Shown here: positions 24,038 through 34,048 of the stretch, piece after piece
Layout: each line of letters starts with the position of its first letter
How positions within the stretch are numbered: position 1 is the first letter of the stretch
Source of the DNA: an uncultured Prevotellaceae bacterium
GTDB lineage: Bacteria > Bacteroidota > Bacteroidia > Bacteroidales > Bacteroidaceae
Direction of reading: 5' to 3'
Length of the DNA stretch: 64,000 nt
Assembly: GCA_902770635.1 (NCBI GenBank)
Contig: CACXTX010000004.1
Span: 27,075-91,074 of the forward strand
The notes under the pieces: generated by a model
The model's input: only the letters and a program-made list of their open reading frames with translations
What the model was told of the DNA's origin: nothing
Databases searched by the model: none
Position numbers and translations under genes: made by a program

Positions 24038-26869
24038 TTACTTCTTCACCAGGTCAGGAGTCATAATCACCTCAATGTGATTACCACTCTTCAGCAACTG
24101 GTTAAGGAAGTCGCGAACAGAATCTACGGTCAGAGCCTCAACGGTCTTCTTGTAATCGGTATGGAAATCAAGACCATATTCCTTAAAGACATTGATGGTG
24201 TTGATCCAGTAGCTATTCTTCTTGGCATCGATGTCAGCCTGCTTCAGCATAAAGTCCTTCACCTTCTGCAACTGGTCGGCATCTACCTTCTTGGTCATGC
24301 TCTGGATACCCTCGTGAAGCAGACGAACAGCCAGCTCCGACTTGTCAGGATTCATAGGACAGTAAGCCTGCAACATTGCCTTGGGCTGCTTAGAACCTGT
24401 TGAGAAGTAGCCGGCAGCACCACAAGAGTAGGCAGCGCTCTCATCCTCACGGATAGTCTTCAGGTAAATCATAGAGAGAATCTGTCCGACAGCGTCAATC
24501 TTCACATTGTTCTCCAGGGTGTAAGGCATATCGGCATACCACATCTCACGGGCTGTAGCCTTTGGCGACTCAGTCTTCACCTTGAACTGGTTAACAACCT
24601 TACCCTTGGCAAAGGTCATTACCTCTTTGAAGTCCTCAGCCTTCTTCTTAGTAGCAGGCAGCGAGGCGATGTACTGTTCGATGAGCGGACGGATGGTCTG
24701 CTCGTCGAAGTTACCAGCAATCACGAAGGTGAACTGACCGGCATTCTGGTAGCGCTCCTTTGCAATCTGCAGGATACGGTCGTAGTTGATGTCCTTGATG
24801 TCCTCCAACTGAGGATTGTTGAAGCGAGGATTATGACCATAGGTGGTAGTAGCCACTGAGTCAGAGAATACTGCGTCAGGCGACAGCGACTTGTTCTTCA
24901 GGGCCATGTCAAGCTGAGTCAGCAGGTTCTGGAACTGCTTGTCGTCCTTCTTCACGTTGGTGAAGTAGAGGTATGACATCTGGAACATGGTCTCGACATC
25001 CTTCGGAGTAGAGTGGGCATTCAGGTATTGACGGGTATAAGCCAGTCTGAGGTCGGCATTCACCTCCTTACCAGCCAGTGCTTTCTGCAATTCTGTGCTG
25101 GAGAAATTGCCAAGTCCGCTCAGACCGATGACAGTGTCAAACAACTTCAGGTTGGTATAGTCAGCCTCGCCATAGAGTGACTGACCGCCCTTTGAGAAGG
25201 CCTGCATCTGAATCTCGTCGTCCTTGAAGTCAGTCTTCTTCAAGATAACGGTAGCACCGTTAGAGAGCTGCAACTCCTTATAGCCGAAGGTCTTGTTCTC
25301 GCTCTCCTTTGTAATCTTACCCTTCTTGATCTTTGAAACATCCAGCAGAGGCTCGTCCTTCACATTATCCACGTATGCCTCCAGCTTCTCTGCACGTGCT
25401 GCAGCGATGGCAGCGGCCATATCCTTCTCGGTCGGGTGAACCTTACCATCCTTGTCCTGAGCCATGATCATGACAACAAGGTTGCTGTCTGTCGGGCTAA
25501 TCAACTCGGGCAGCATCTGGTTGATGGCCTGAACGGGAATGTTGGGGGCAATCTGCTGCATGGTCTGATAGAGCACGTCCAATGGTGGGATAGGCTCGTT
25601 GGTCAGATAGTGGTCGCGATAGGCATCGCCGAATTCGTCGTTCTTACGCTTGTCGCGGTTGGTATAGCGTTTCTCCAAACCACTCAGATAGTCGGCCTTG
25701 GCACGCTCATACTCCGTAGCGGTGAATCCGAACTCACGGGCACGTTTGGCCTCGCGGTAGAGCACCTGCAGGGTCTCCATCTCCTTACCCTCCTTGGGAA
25801 TACCAATCAGCTCGAAGCAGTCCTTGGTACTTGAGAGCAGATATTGGCTGTCGTCAGCAAATCCCTGGAAGAAGGGGCAGGCAGCGTCCTGCGTCATCTC
25901 TGACAGGCGCTGGTTAATCATCTGCGAAATCACGTTGACGGCATAGTCCTGAATGAGATAAGCCATGCTGGCCTTCTCCTCGGGCTTGGTAGCCTCGTGC
26001 TTCATCATCACGAAGACGTTAGCCATCTGCATCTCCTTGTCGGTCTCATAGACATAGATAGCCTCCTTGTTGTCGGGAACGGCCTCAGCCACCACCTTGG
26101 GAGCCTTAGGATCGACCTTGATACCGGCGAAGAGTTCCTTGATCTTAGCCTCCATGTGGTCAACATCGACGTCACCCACTACGATGATGGCCTGGTTGTC
26201 GGGACGATACCACTTCTGGTAGTAGGCACGGAGAGTCTTGGGCTTGAAGCTGTCGATAACACTCATCAGACCGATGGGCAGACGCACGCCATACTTAGAG
26301 CCGGGATATACCTTAGGCAGGGCACGCTGGAGCATACGCTGCGAAGGACCCTCGCCCAGTCGCCACTCGTTATGAACCACGTCGCGCTCCTTGTCAATCT
26401 CGTCGGGCTCCAGAGCCAAGCCGTTCGACCAGTCTTTCAGAATGAGCAGACAGGAGTCGAGGGCTGTGGCGCGCTTGGTGGGCACGTTGCAGACGCGATA
26501 AACCGTCTGGTCGATAGAGGTATAGGCATTCAGGTCGCTACCGAACTCTACGCCCAGTGAACGACAGAACTCAATGATGCCATTACCCTTGAAATGCTCA
26601 GAGCCGTTGAAGGCCATGTGCTCCAGGAAGTGGGCAAGACCACGCTGCGACTCGTCCTCATTAATAGAGCCTACACGCTGGGCAATATAAAAATTGGCAA
26701 CGTGTTCGGGATACTCGTTGTGACGGATGTAATAGGTCAATCCGTTGTCCAGTTTACCAATGCGTACGGCAGGGTCAACAGGGATGGGTGGCATCTGCAT
26801 AGGCTGAGCCACCATAGCGGTTGTGCCTAACAGCATCAACACTGCTACAAAAAGTTTTCTCAGTTTCAT
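24038..26869 (-). CDS. Secreted M16-family zinc metallopeptidase
   Basis: This 943-residue protein contains two M16 halves. The signal peptide is MKLRKLFVAVLMLLGTTAMVAQP. The active half has the inverted zinc motif HFLEHMAFNG near 81-90 (HxxEH), with the downstream glutamate expected near 160. The second half starts at about 540 and is the inactive partner that completes the chamber. Such pitrilysin-like enzymes degrade peptides in the periplasm. It is transcribed alone, with a TAACTTTG box at 26928-26921. Confidence 0.93.
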   Translation of the reverse strand: MKLRKLFVAVLMLLGTTAMVAQPMQMPPIPVDPAVRIGKLDNGLTYYIRHNEYPEHVANFYIAQRVGSINEDESQRGLAHFLEHMAFNGSEHFKGNGIIEFCRSLGVEFGSDLNAYTSIDQTVYRVCNVPTKRATALDSCLLILKDWSNGLALEPDEIDKERDVVHNEWRLGEGPSQRMLQRALPKVYPGSKYGVRLPIGLMSVIDSFKPKTLRAYYQKWYRPDNQAIIVVGDVDVDHMEAKIKELFAGIKVDPKAPKVVAEAVPDNKEAIYVYETDKEMQMANVFVMMKHEATKPEEKASMAYLIQDYAVNVISQMINQRLSEMTQDAACPFFQGFADDSQYLLSSTKDCFELIGIPKEGKEMETLQVLYREAKRAREFGFTATEYERAKADYLSGLEKRYTNRDKRKNDEFGDAYRDHYLTNEPIPPLDVLYQTMQQIAPNIPVQAINQMLPELISPTDSNLVVMIMAQDKDGKVHPTEKDMAAAIAAARAEKLEAYVDNVKDEPLLDVSKIKKGKITKESENKTFGYKELQLSNGATVILKKTDFKDDEIQMQAFSKGGQSLYGEADYTNLKLFDTVIGLSGLGNFSSTELQKALAGKEVNADLRLAYTRQYLNAHSTPKDVETMFQMSYLYFTNVKKDDKQFQNLLTQLDMALKNKSLSPDAVFSDSVATTTYGHNPRFNNPQLEDIKDINYDRILQIAKERYQNAGQFTFVIAGNFDEQTIRPLIEQYIASLPATKKKAEDFKEVMTFAKGKVVNQFKVKTESPKATAREMWYADMPYTLENNVKIDAVGQILSMIYLKTIREDESAAYSCGAAGYFSTGSKQPKAMLQAYCPMNPDKSELAVRLLHEGIQSMTKKVDADQLQKVKDFMLKQADIDAKKNSYWINTINVFKEYGLDFHTDYKKTVEALTVDSVRDFLNQLLKSGNHIEVIMTPDLVKK

Positions 26870-26920
26870 CGTTTTTGAATATAGTTAGTTGAATAATTAA
26901 TGATTGCACGTTTTGACGTA

Positions 26921-26928
26921 CAAAGTTA
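26921..26928 (-). promoter_or_regulatory. M16 peptidase promoter -7 element
   Basis: CAAAGTTA on the plus strand reads TAACTTTG on the minus strand, 51 bases before the ATG. Confidence 0.55.
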
Positions 26929-27045
26929 CGTAAAAACTACACGCATTGTACTAAAACGTTCCGATTATTAATATTTTTTATCATTCAATCGTATCAACAC
27001 TACTTCTCAGACCTGCAATAAAAAATGCGATGAATCAAGGAAAAC

Positions 27046-27085
27046 ATAAAAAAGGTGCCTTGACTAATGCCAAAGCACCTTTTAA
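27046..27085 (-). terminator. Terminator after the BACON lipoprotein gene
   Basis: AAAAGGTGC and GCACCTTTT arms pair (with more weak pairs inward) and are followed by a T-run in the minus-strand sense. Confidence 0.8.
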
Positions 27086-27105
27086 AATTATAAGTAAGTT
27101 CCTAA

Positions 27106-28788
27106 TTAGTTGGTCTTACCGTTCAATGAGTAAATGTAAGCAGCACCCTTGCCTTGGGTTTCGCGCGTGTCCTTATACTTAGTCACCGGTCCATAGATGA
27201 CAACCACGTCGCCTACCTTAATCTGCGGATCGGCCTCAGTCCATTTGCGACCGCCCAGATAGTTCACCTGATAGGCCTCGAAATCCTTCAGGTAGTCTCC
27301 GGCTTTCGTACCGTCGCTGGAAATCCAGAATGAACCATTGCCATAAGCGGGGTCAAAACCGGTCTTCACCAACTCAGACACGATGCCCTTCACATAGACT
27401 GCATCGGTACCGCCACCGTCGATGTAGGCAATAGCCTCTTCAGGGGTGAATGGATTGCTCTTGGTACCAGGATCATTGGATCCCTTCTTCAGGGCGTAGA
27501 TATATACGTTGCCCGAGAACTCAGGTGTCGTTTCCTTGTAGTTAACCAGCTTGCCGGTAATAATAACCTCGTCGCCAACCTTAATCTGGTCTTCGGATGT
27601 GAACTTGGCATTGTCCAGGAAGAAGGAGCGGTAGCAGGTAATGGCATTCTCGTCGGTTCCATCGTCAGAGATATTGAACGTTGCATTGCCATAAGAACCG
27701 GTATCGATACTTGAAATGGACGAAATAACGCCCTTGGCATAGTAGATGACGCCATCGGTTGTCGGGCCAATAGCCTTACACTTGGCAATAGCCTCGGCTA
27801 CATTGAACGGATCATCGGGGTTCTCACCATGAGGCAGTACGTTAGCAGCCTGCTTAACAGTCAGAGTAACCTTAGAAGAAGCTACATCGCTGCTGCAAGC
27901 AAAAGTGATGACTGCCGAACGGCCAGCACCATCATTAGCATCAACAGCAAACTTCACGAATGCAGTATCGGCAGGATTAGGCACTACGGCAGTAGGCGTA
28001 CCCTTCTTAACGGTTGTCGTCTTATAACGAAGCCAATTGCAATCATCGGGAACAGTCGTTGCCAGGTTGCCCTTGAAGGCCAGCTTCACAGTGAAATCGT
28101 CACCCTCCTTCTTAATTTCAGGAGCAGTAACAGGATCCAGAATCTTCACAATAGACTTCTCGATCTCGATAACGGTAACGTCAACCAGCTCGACAGTGGT
28201 ATTATAGGTAGTCTTAGGACCTTCAATGGTTACAACATCACCCACCTCAATGCCGAGGCTGAGGAAATTCTTCGTAGCGCCATTGGCATCTAGCGTACCA
28301 TAAATGTAAATCTCGCCAGTACCATCATCCAGATACCAGTTACCATAAGTGGTATTGGCAATATTGGTCACCGTACCCTTTACACGGTAGGTCTTACCAT
28401 CTGCACCCTCAATCACCTGCTTACAAGTAGCTGTCTCCGCAGCACCCTTCTTACCTTGCACAACATTAATTTCTTGCATCACGCTACCACTTACAAGTTT
28501 AAGTGTAGCCGTCTGCATCTTGGTTGACGCTGGGGCAGAAATAACCACTGTGGTCTCACCAGCACTGCCGGTAGCTGGAGAAACTGTCAGCCAAGCAGGT
28601 ATGTTCTGGATCTCCCAATTTCCAGCAGCCTTCACGGTAAACTCCGTAGAACTGCCATCCTGAGAGAGGGACAGATAGGACGACGACACACGCAGCTCAT
28701 CCATATAGGCTGCTTCATATTTGTCATTACAACCTACAAGCATGGCGAAAATTGCCATGAAAGACGGAATAATATATTTCAGTTTCAT
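27106..28788 (-). CDS. Surface lipoprotein with BACON and repeated OB-fold-like domains
   Basis: The 560-residue protein has a lipoprotein signal ending in LVGC (Cys 20). A BACON-type domain follows at about 35-115 (TEFTVKAAGNWEIQNIPAWLTVSPATGSAGETTVVISA). There are then three copies of a domain with the pattern YVKGxVxxI...YGNxxFxISDDG...GDxVxIxGxLxxYKxTxE, at about 120-210, 335-440 and 450-555; these look like OB-fold modules. A second BACON-like segment lies near 220-325. It is 20 bases downstream of the Oar-like receptor and likely acts with it at the cell surface. The ligand is unknown. Confidence 0.82.
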   Translation of the reverse strand: MKLKYIIPSFMAIFAMLVGCNDKYEAAYMDELRVSSSYLSLSQDGSSTEFTVKAAGNWEIQNIPAWLTVSPATGSAGETTVVISAPASTKMQTATLKLVSGSVMQEINVVQGKKGAAETATCKQVIEGADGKTYRVKGTVTNIANTTYGNWYLDDGTGEIYIYGTLDANGATKNFLSLGIEVGDVVTIEGPKTTYNTTVELVDVTVIEIEKSIVKILDPVTAPEIKKEGDDFTVKLAFKGNLATTVPDDCNWLRYKTTTVKKGTPTAVVPNPADTAFVKFAVDANDGAGRSAVITFACSSDVASSKVTLTVKQAANVLPHGENPDDPFNVAEAIAKCKAIGPTTDGVIYYAKGVISSISSIDTGSYGNATFNISDDGTDENAITCYRSFFLDNAKFTSEDQIKVGDEVIITGKLVNYKETTPEFSGNVYIYALKKGSNDPGTKSNPFTPEEAIAYIDGGGTDAVYVKGIVSELVKTGFDPAYGNGSFWISSDGTKAGDYLKDFEAYQVNYLGGRKWTEADPQIKVGDVVVIYGPVTKYKDTRETQGKGAAYIYSLNGKTN

Positions 28789-28807
28789 AAAACTTTCTTT
28801 TTGAGAA

Positions 28808-31800
28808 TTAATTGAAGATATACTTAATACCTATAGAGGCATACCAGCACTGTCCGAGCGAATGGCTGGGTTTCCAAATATCCACATTGCCATTGACTGC
28901 CTTAGGAGTAGAGAATGTGGCATAACCCTGTGAGTCAGCACCCTCATACTTCAGAATACGTCCTGAGTTCAAATCAGGATTCATGTACTTGGCAACGCCC
29001 CAGCTTGAGTTGAAGAAGTTCATCACGTTCTTCATGTCGAAGCTAAGTTGCAGTGTGTGCTTGGTCTTGCCGACATTCAGCTTGAAATCGTGCTTGTAGC
29101 TGAAGTCAACACGATGTACCCAAGGAGAGTAAACACTGTAAGCCTCGGCATACTCACCCTGATGGCTGCTCAGATAGTCATCCTGATGAACAAAGTCCAT
29201 AAAACGCTGCTTGTCATCTTCTGAAACGAAACGGAACTCATTATTGGCCACCTGCAGGTCGGTCGGGATGTAAATCAAGTCGTAAGCATTTGCATCCTCT
29301 GTGATGTTGTTAGCCAACATATAAGAGTAATTCGCATCACCACGCCATGCCTCATAAACCAACGAATAGTGGTTGTTCGCCTTGTCGTGAATAGTAGCAC
29401 TGGCAATGAAACGGTCGGGGGTTACGAATGAGGAATTGTGGAGATTTAGGAAATTAGGACCATCCACAGAAGGAATGTTAGAGAATGCTGACGCTGCATT
29501 TGAACCAGGCATACCAGTCAGTTCTTTCTGGACAGTATGGGTATAGGCAGCCATCAAGCTCATCCACTCGAACGGCTGAGCATTTACCGTTACGTTAGCA
29601 GTAAAGCCATAACCCTTGGAAGTGTTGTCCAATACATAGGCATTAGGCATGGCCCTAACCTTACCTGTTGCATCGGTATAGGTCAACTTATAATCCTGAT
29701 ACAGTGCACGGCTGTCTGAACCATTCAGACGAGCATAGCCTGCAACGTCGCGGATACTCCAGTCTGAAATGCACACCCCATTGACGGTCTTGTTGAAAAT
29801 ACCCTCCACGGTAACAGACAATGGGAATGATACAGGAATCTGATAGTCGATAGCCACAGAGGTCTTCCATACCTGTGGCATCTTAAAGTCAGAATTGACG
29901 CCATTGATGGTACCAGATGCCGTACCATCCTCTGGAGTGATGGAGTACGGACCCATAGCCAACTTAGAATCAGTTACCAAGTTACCATTTGTATCGTGTG
30001 TGGTAACCCAGTTCAGCAGTTGTTCTCTATTCATTACACCACCAGAGAACTGTGACATGTCAGCTGCTGTACCAACCTTAATTGATGACCATCCACCAAC
30101 AAACTGATACATATTAGCATTCGAAGGCATGTTTGTGAAGAACACGAGAGGCAGACGTCCCAAGAAGAGGCCCGTACCTCCACGAACCTTCAGGCTCTTA
30201 TTGCCAAAGACATCCCATGTGAAGCCGACACGAGGAGAAATTGATACGGTAGAGTTAGGCCACTTACCGGTATCTACGCGCTGTCCTGCATAGTCAAGAG
30301 CCAAAATGGCATTATTCGTCATCAAGTCATTGTTATTGAAGAACAGACCATCAAAACGAAGACCATAGGTCAACTTGAACTTATTGTTGATTCGCCAGTC
30401 ATCCTGGGCATAGATACCCAACTGGTTGAAATTAACACGGCATCCAGGATCGAATGCGCCATCATAACCATAGGTCAAGGCTACAACTGAAGGAGCAGCA
30501 CCTACAAAGAAATCGTTCATGCTGTTATAACGGTAATAGCCATTACCATACTTCATGTATATGTTCTCTGCCATCTGATACTCGTAGCTGATACCACCCG
30601 TGATGGTATGGCTGCCAAGATACCATGTAACATCATCCTTAATATTAAAGACTTTGTTGTTGACAGCATTGTTCCAAGTGAAGGGCTCGTATCCCAATGA
30701 AATATAAGCGCCTCCGTCTCCGTCCAAGATGTCGATAAAGGGGAAGTTGGAAGAAGGAGACTCACGTTTCTGGTCAATCTTTGAGTAGGTCAGCAGCAAC
30801 TGGTTAGACAGATTGTCTGTCAGACGGCTATTCAAGTCAAGGGCAAAGGTCTTAACATAATAGTTTGTCTTATACATTGAATTGTTGTAGCTCATCGAAT
30901 AGAGACCTATTCTTGAATAAGAGATAGAACCCAGTCCACTCGTTGACATGGAAGGTCCCGTCCAGTCGGTACTCTTGGTGTAGTTATAGCGCAGGGCGAG
31001 CTTGTGACGGTCTGTGATATTCCAGTCTAAACGAGCCAGAACCTTATAGGTCTCTGTATCGCCCGTCCAGTCTGTATAAGAACCGGGATCGTAGCCATAC
31101 CTCTCTTTTACAAAGGCGGAAACTGCATCCATGTCGGCTACTGAGACGCGTGACAGATAGTTGTCTGCATCATAGGCACCACCCTCAGAAGGACGCCAAC
31201 GATTAATGATAGCAGGCGACTTCACCATTTCGCCACTGGCGAAGAAAAACAACTTGTTCTTGATGATAGGACCACCGAATGTAAAACCGTAAGTAGTGGT
31301 CTTGCTCCGGTCACGAGCGCCAGGAATTTGCTCTCTCTCAACAGCATCTCCCTGCATGTTCTCGTTCTTGTGATAGATATAAGCGGTGCCCTTGAAAGTA
31401 TTAGTACCTGACTTAGTAATAGCATTGACACCACCACCGATGAAGTTGGTCTGACGGACATCAAATGGAGAGATAACCACCTGCATTTCCTCAATAGCAT
31501 CAATAGAAATAGGATTACCATTACCAGGCAACTTATCACTCAGTCCGAAGTTGTTATTGAAGTTGGCACCGTCAACCGTAAAGTTTGTCATTTTACCATT
31601 ACCACCGGCAAAGCCCATGCTTCCACCGCCACCTTGTCCATAAGGCGAGAGGCGAACCACATCAGTGATGCTACGGTTCACAGTAGGCAGGTTGGAAATC
31701 ATGGCATTGTTAATGTTGGTAGAAGCACCAGTTCTCTCTGCTGCAAACTTGGAAGCCTTACCGCTGACAACAACCTCTGTCAGCACATTGGCATCCTCTG

Positions 31801-32131
31801 ACAACCAAACATTCAGGTTATAGGTCTCAGCCAGTTCCAGGGTGACACCCTTGACCACTTTGGGTTGATAACCAATATAAGAAATAGTCACTTCATACGG
31901 TCCACCTGTACGCATACCTTGAATGGTAAAGTTACCACTGGTATTTGTCACCGCGGTGTAACGGGAACCAGAAGGCTCATGCACTGCAACAATAGTTGCA
32001 CCAATTACCTCCTCACCTTTCACGTCCTCAAATGTCACCTTACCGGCCATACTTGAGGTAGTGATTTGGGCCATGATGGTCAATGCCGATGTCAGCATCA
32101 GAGCCATCAAAAACATCATTTTCTTTCTCAT
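28808..32131 (-). CDS. Oar-like TonB-dependent receptor with N-terminal carboxypeptidase-like domain
   Basis: This 1107-residue outer-membrane protein has a signal peptide (to about MAQ at residue 21), a CNA-B/carboxypeptidase regulatory domain at about 25-115 (GATIVAVHEPSGSRYTAVTNTSGNFTIQGM), a plug with VVVSGKASKFAAERTGAS, and a barrel. The segment GGGVNAITKSGTNTFKGTAY and FGGPIIKNKLFFF are marks of the Oar subgroup rather than SusC. No SusD follows; instead a BACON lipoprotein is encoded. Its substrate could be a peptide or protein, but this is not shown. A TAATTTTG box lies at 32178-32171. Confidence 0.92.
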   Translation of the reverse strand: MRKKMMFLMALMLTSALTIMAQITTSSMAGKVTFEDVKGEEVIGATIVAVHEPSGSRYTAVTNTSGNFTIQGMRTGGPYEVTISYIGYQPKVVKGVTLELAETYNLNVWLSEDANVLTEVVVSGKASKFAAERTGASTNINNAMISNLPTVNRSITDVVRLSPYGQGGGGSMGFAGGNGKMTNFTVDGANFNNNFGLSDKLPGNGNPISIDAIEEMQVVISPFDVRQTNFIGGGVNAITKSGTNTFKGTAYIYHKNENMQGDAVEREQIPGARDRSKTTTYGFTFGGPIIKNKLFFFASGEMVKSPAIINRWRPSEGGAYDADNYLSRVSVADMDAVSAFVKERYGYDPGSYTDWTGDTETYKVLARLDWNITDRHKLALRYNYTKSTDWTGPSMSTSGLGSISYSRIGLYSMSYNNSMYKTNYYVKTFALDLNSRLTDNLSNQLLLTYSKIDQKRESPSSNFPFIDILDGDGGAYISLGYEPFTWNNAVNNKVFNIKDDVTWYLGSHTITGGISYEYQMAENIYMKYGNGYYRYNSMNDFFVGAAPSVVALTYGYDGAFDPGCRVNFNQLGIYAQDDWRINNKFKLTYGLRFDGLFFNNNDLMTNNAILALDYAGQRVDTGKWPNSTVSISPRVGFTWDVFGNKSLKVRGGTGLFLGRLPLVFFTNMPSNANMYQFVGGWSSIKVGTAADMSQFSGGVMNREQLLNWVTTHDTNGNLVTDSKLAMGPYSITPEDGTASGTINGVNSDFKMPQVWKTSVAIDYQIPVSFPLSVTVEGIFNKTVNGVCISDWSIRDVAGYARLNGSDSRALYQDYKLTYTDATGKVRAMPNAYVLDNTSKGYGFTANVTVNAQPFEWMSLMAAYTHTVQKELTGMPGSNAASAFSNIPSVDGPNFLNLHNSSFVTPDRFIASATIHDKANNHYSLVYEAWRGDANYSYMLANNITEDANAYDLIYIPTDLQVANNEFRFVSEDDKQRFMDFVHQDDYLSSHQGEYAEAYSVYSPWVHRVDFSYKHDFKLNVGKTKHTLQLSFDMKNVMNFFNSSWGVAKYMNPDLNSGRILKYEGADSQGYATFSTPKAVNGNVDIWKPSHSLGQCWYASIGIKYIFN

Positions 32132-32170
32132 AGAATTGATAATATGTTTATTTAATATTCTTTACGGTTG

Positions 32171-32178
32171 CAAAATTA
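32171..32178 (-). promoter_or_regulatory. Oar-like receptor promoter -7 element
   Basis: CAAAATTA on the plus strand reads TAATTTTG on the minus strand, 39 bases before the receptor ATG. Confidence 0.55.
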
Positions 32179-32218
32179 CTTAAATTTTTCCAAATTCACG
32201 TTATAAAAAAGGAAAATC

Positions 32219-33967
32219 TTACACTTCTTTTTGGCGTGTACCCATACGAGCCTCAACAACATTGACTACATAGTCACCAAGTTTCTCGCACTCGTTAATC
32301 AGATCCATGTAGATTGTACCCACTGCATAGGTGTACTGATGATTATTGATGTCACTGATGTTCTGAGATTTGAGTTGATTGCGATAGTTGTTAATCTCAT
32401 GCTCGATATTGAAAGTACGGTTCACGTCGTACGACTCCTTACGGCCACCCATCAAGCGGTTCATCTGCGAGAGCGACTGGTCGGTAAGTTCCATCATCTG
32501 ATGGATATGTTCATACTGTTTTTCGTTGAAATGATCCTGCTTGCCATTGTACTTGCGGGAAATCGTGCGTGCCATGTTAAAGCATGCATCACCGATAGAC
32601 TCCAGCTCAGAAATCTCACGAAGCATAGCGCGAATCTTAGCCTTCGTATCGTCAGAAAGATGGGCGTTGCTGACGGAATCAAGATAATTGGCAATTTCCA
32701 GTTCCATATTGTCACTGATACCCTCATACTTCTCAATACGTGAATAAAGTTTATTGAACTCTTCCTCGCTATTCTTATCCTTACTCCGTTCACTTGACGA
32801 AAGGTTCAGCAAGTCACGCACCATGTTAAACATACGCTGCATACGGCTTGAGAAAGACTGTATCTCCTTTTGAGCCTCCAGCACGGAAAGCTCAGGAGTC
32901 TTCATGAAACCGGCAGTAATAAAGTGCAAACGAAAGTCTTCCTCCTCGTCGACCTTCTTAGGTTTGATGACAGCACAAACCAATTTCTCAATCTGAGGAA
33001 TAAACCAAATCAGAATCATGGTATTAGCCACGTTGAATGTGGTATGGAAAGCAGCAAGCACAAAACTCAGTTTGGCAGCATTGGCTAGAAATACGCTACT
33101 CTCAACAGCGGTCTTGTCCATCGTCACATCATAGCCTACCCATCCGCAAACCATATCGATAAACGGACGGAAGACAAACAATATCCAGATAACACCAAAA
33201 ACGTTGAAGAACATGTGGGCCAAAGCTGCTCGGCGTGCCTGAGTATTTGCCGAAAGGGCTGCCAGGTTTGAGGTTACGGTAGTTCCAATATTCTCACCCA
33301 TCACCAAAGCAATACCTTGATAGATAGGCAGGGCACCACTTGAACAGAGTATCATGGTAATAGCCATCACAGCTGCTGACGACTGTACACAGAATGTTAA
33401 GATACCACCAAGAACCAGAAAAACCAGGGTGGTCAGGAAAGAGTCTGGGTCAAAAGATGCAAAGAAGTCAAGCAATGCCTGATTCTCGCCCAAGTGCATT
33501 TCTGAACCCGTAAGTCGCAATGTTCCCAATCCCAAGAGTAGGAATGACAAACCAAACAAGAAATCACCGATATAGCGATATTTCTTCAAATAAATCAGAA
33601 TGATACCTATAAAGAAAGCGGGATAAATAGCACTTGTGATGTCAAACGACATACCTGCCGACATAATCCATGCCGTAAGGGTTGTGCCAATGTTAGCACC
33701 CATAATGACTGAAATAGCCTGCGCCAGTGTTAACAGGCCGGCATTTACGAACGAGACCGTCATTACTGTCGTTGCCGTTGATGACTGTACTGACGCTGTC
33801 ACAAGCATACCGGTAAGCATACCCGTAAAGCGGTTGGTGGTCATAGCTCCTAACACATGACGCAACTGCGGACCTGCCATTTTCTGCAGGGCCTCACTCA
33901 TAGACTTCATACCGAACATCAGCAGAGCCAAAGAGCCTAACAATTTAAAAAATACCCAAATCGACAT
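32219..33967 (-). CDS. Na+/phosphate cotransporter family protein with PhoU-like tail
   Basis: This 582-residue inner-membrane protein takes up phosphate with sodium, by family. The two inverted transport repeats are marked by QSSTATTVMTVSFVNAG (about 61-77) and VQSSAAVMAITMILCSSG (about 195-212). From about residue 350 a cytoplasmic, helical PhoU-like region follows, probably regulating activity. The gene is divergent from the nucleoside kinase gene and sits alone. Other ions cannot be excluded. Confidence 0.9.
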   Translation of the reverse strand: MSIWVFFKLLGSLALLMFGMKSMSEALQKMAGPQLRHVLGAMTTNRFTGMLTGMLVTASVQSSTATTVMTVSFVNAGLLTLAQAISVIMGANIGTTLTAWIMSAGMSFDITSAIYPAFFIGIILIYLKKYRYIGDFLFGLSFLLLGLGTLRLTGSEMHLGENQALLDFFASFDPDSFLTTLVFLVLGGILTFCVQSSAAVMAITMILCSSGALPIYQGIALVMGENIGTTVTSNLAALSANTQARRAALAHMFFNVFGVIWILFVFRPFIDMVCGWVGYDVTMDKTAVESSVFLANAAKLSFVLAAFHTTFNVANTMILIWFIPQIEKLVCAVIKPKKVDEEEDFRLHFITAGFMKTPELSVLEAQKEIQSFSSRMQRMFNMVRDLLNLSSSERSKDKNSEEEFNKLYSRIEKYEGISDNMELEIANYLDSVSNAHLSDDTKAKIRAMLREISELESIGDACFNMARTISRKYNGKQDHFNEKQYEHIHQMMELTDQSLSQMNRLMGGRKESYDVNRTFNIEHEINNYRNQLKSQNISDINNHQYTYAVGTIYMDLINECEKLGDYVVNVVEARMGTRQKEV

Positions 33968-34017
33968 AGTTTTTTTCTTTTTATGAGTTTTTACTTCTTT
34001 ATTTCAACTATTATTTA

Positions 34018-34025
34018 TATCTTTG
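34018..34025 (+). promoter_or_regulatory. Nucleoside kinase promoter -7 element
   Basis: TATCTTTG at 34018-34025, 23 bases before the ATG. Confidence 0.6.
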
Positions 34026-34048
34026 CAGAACAATAACTAAAACATTCT

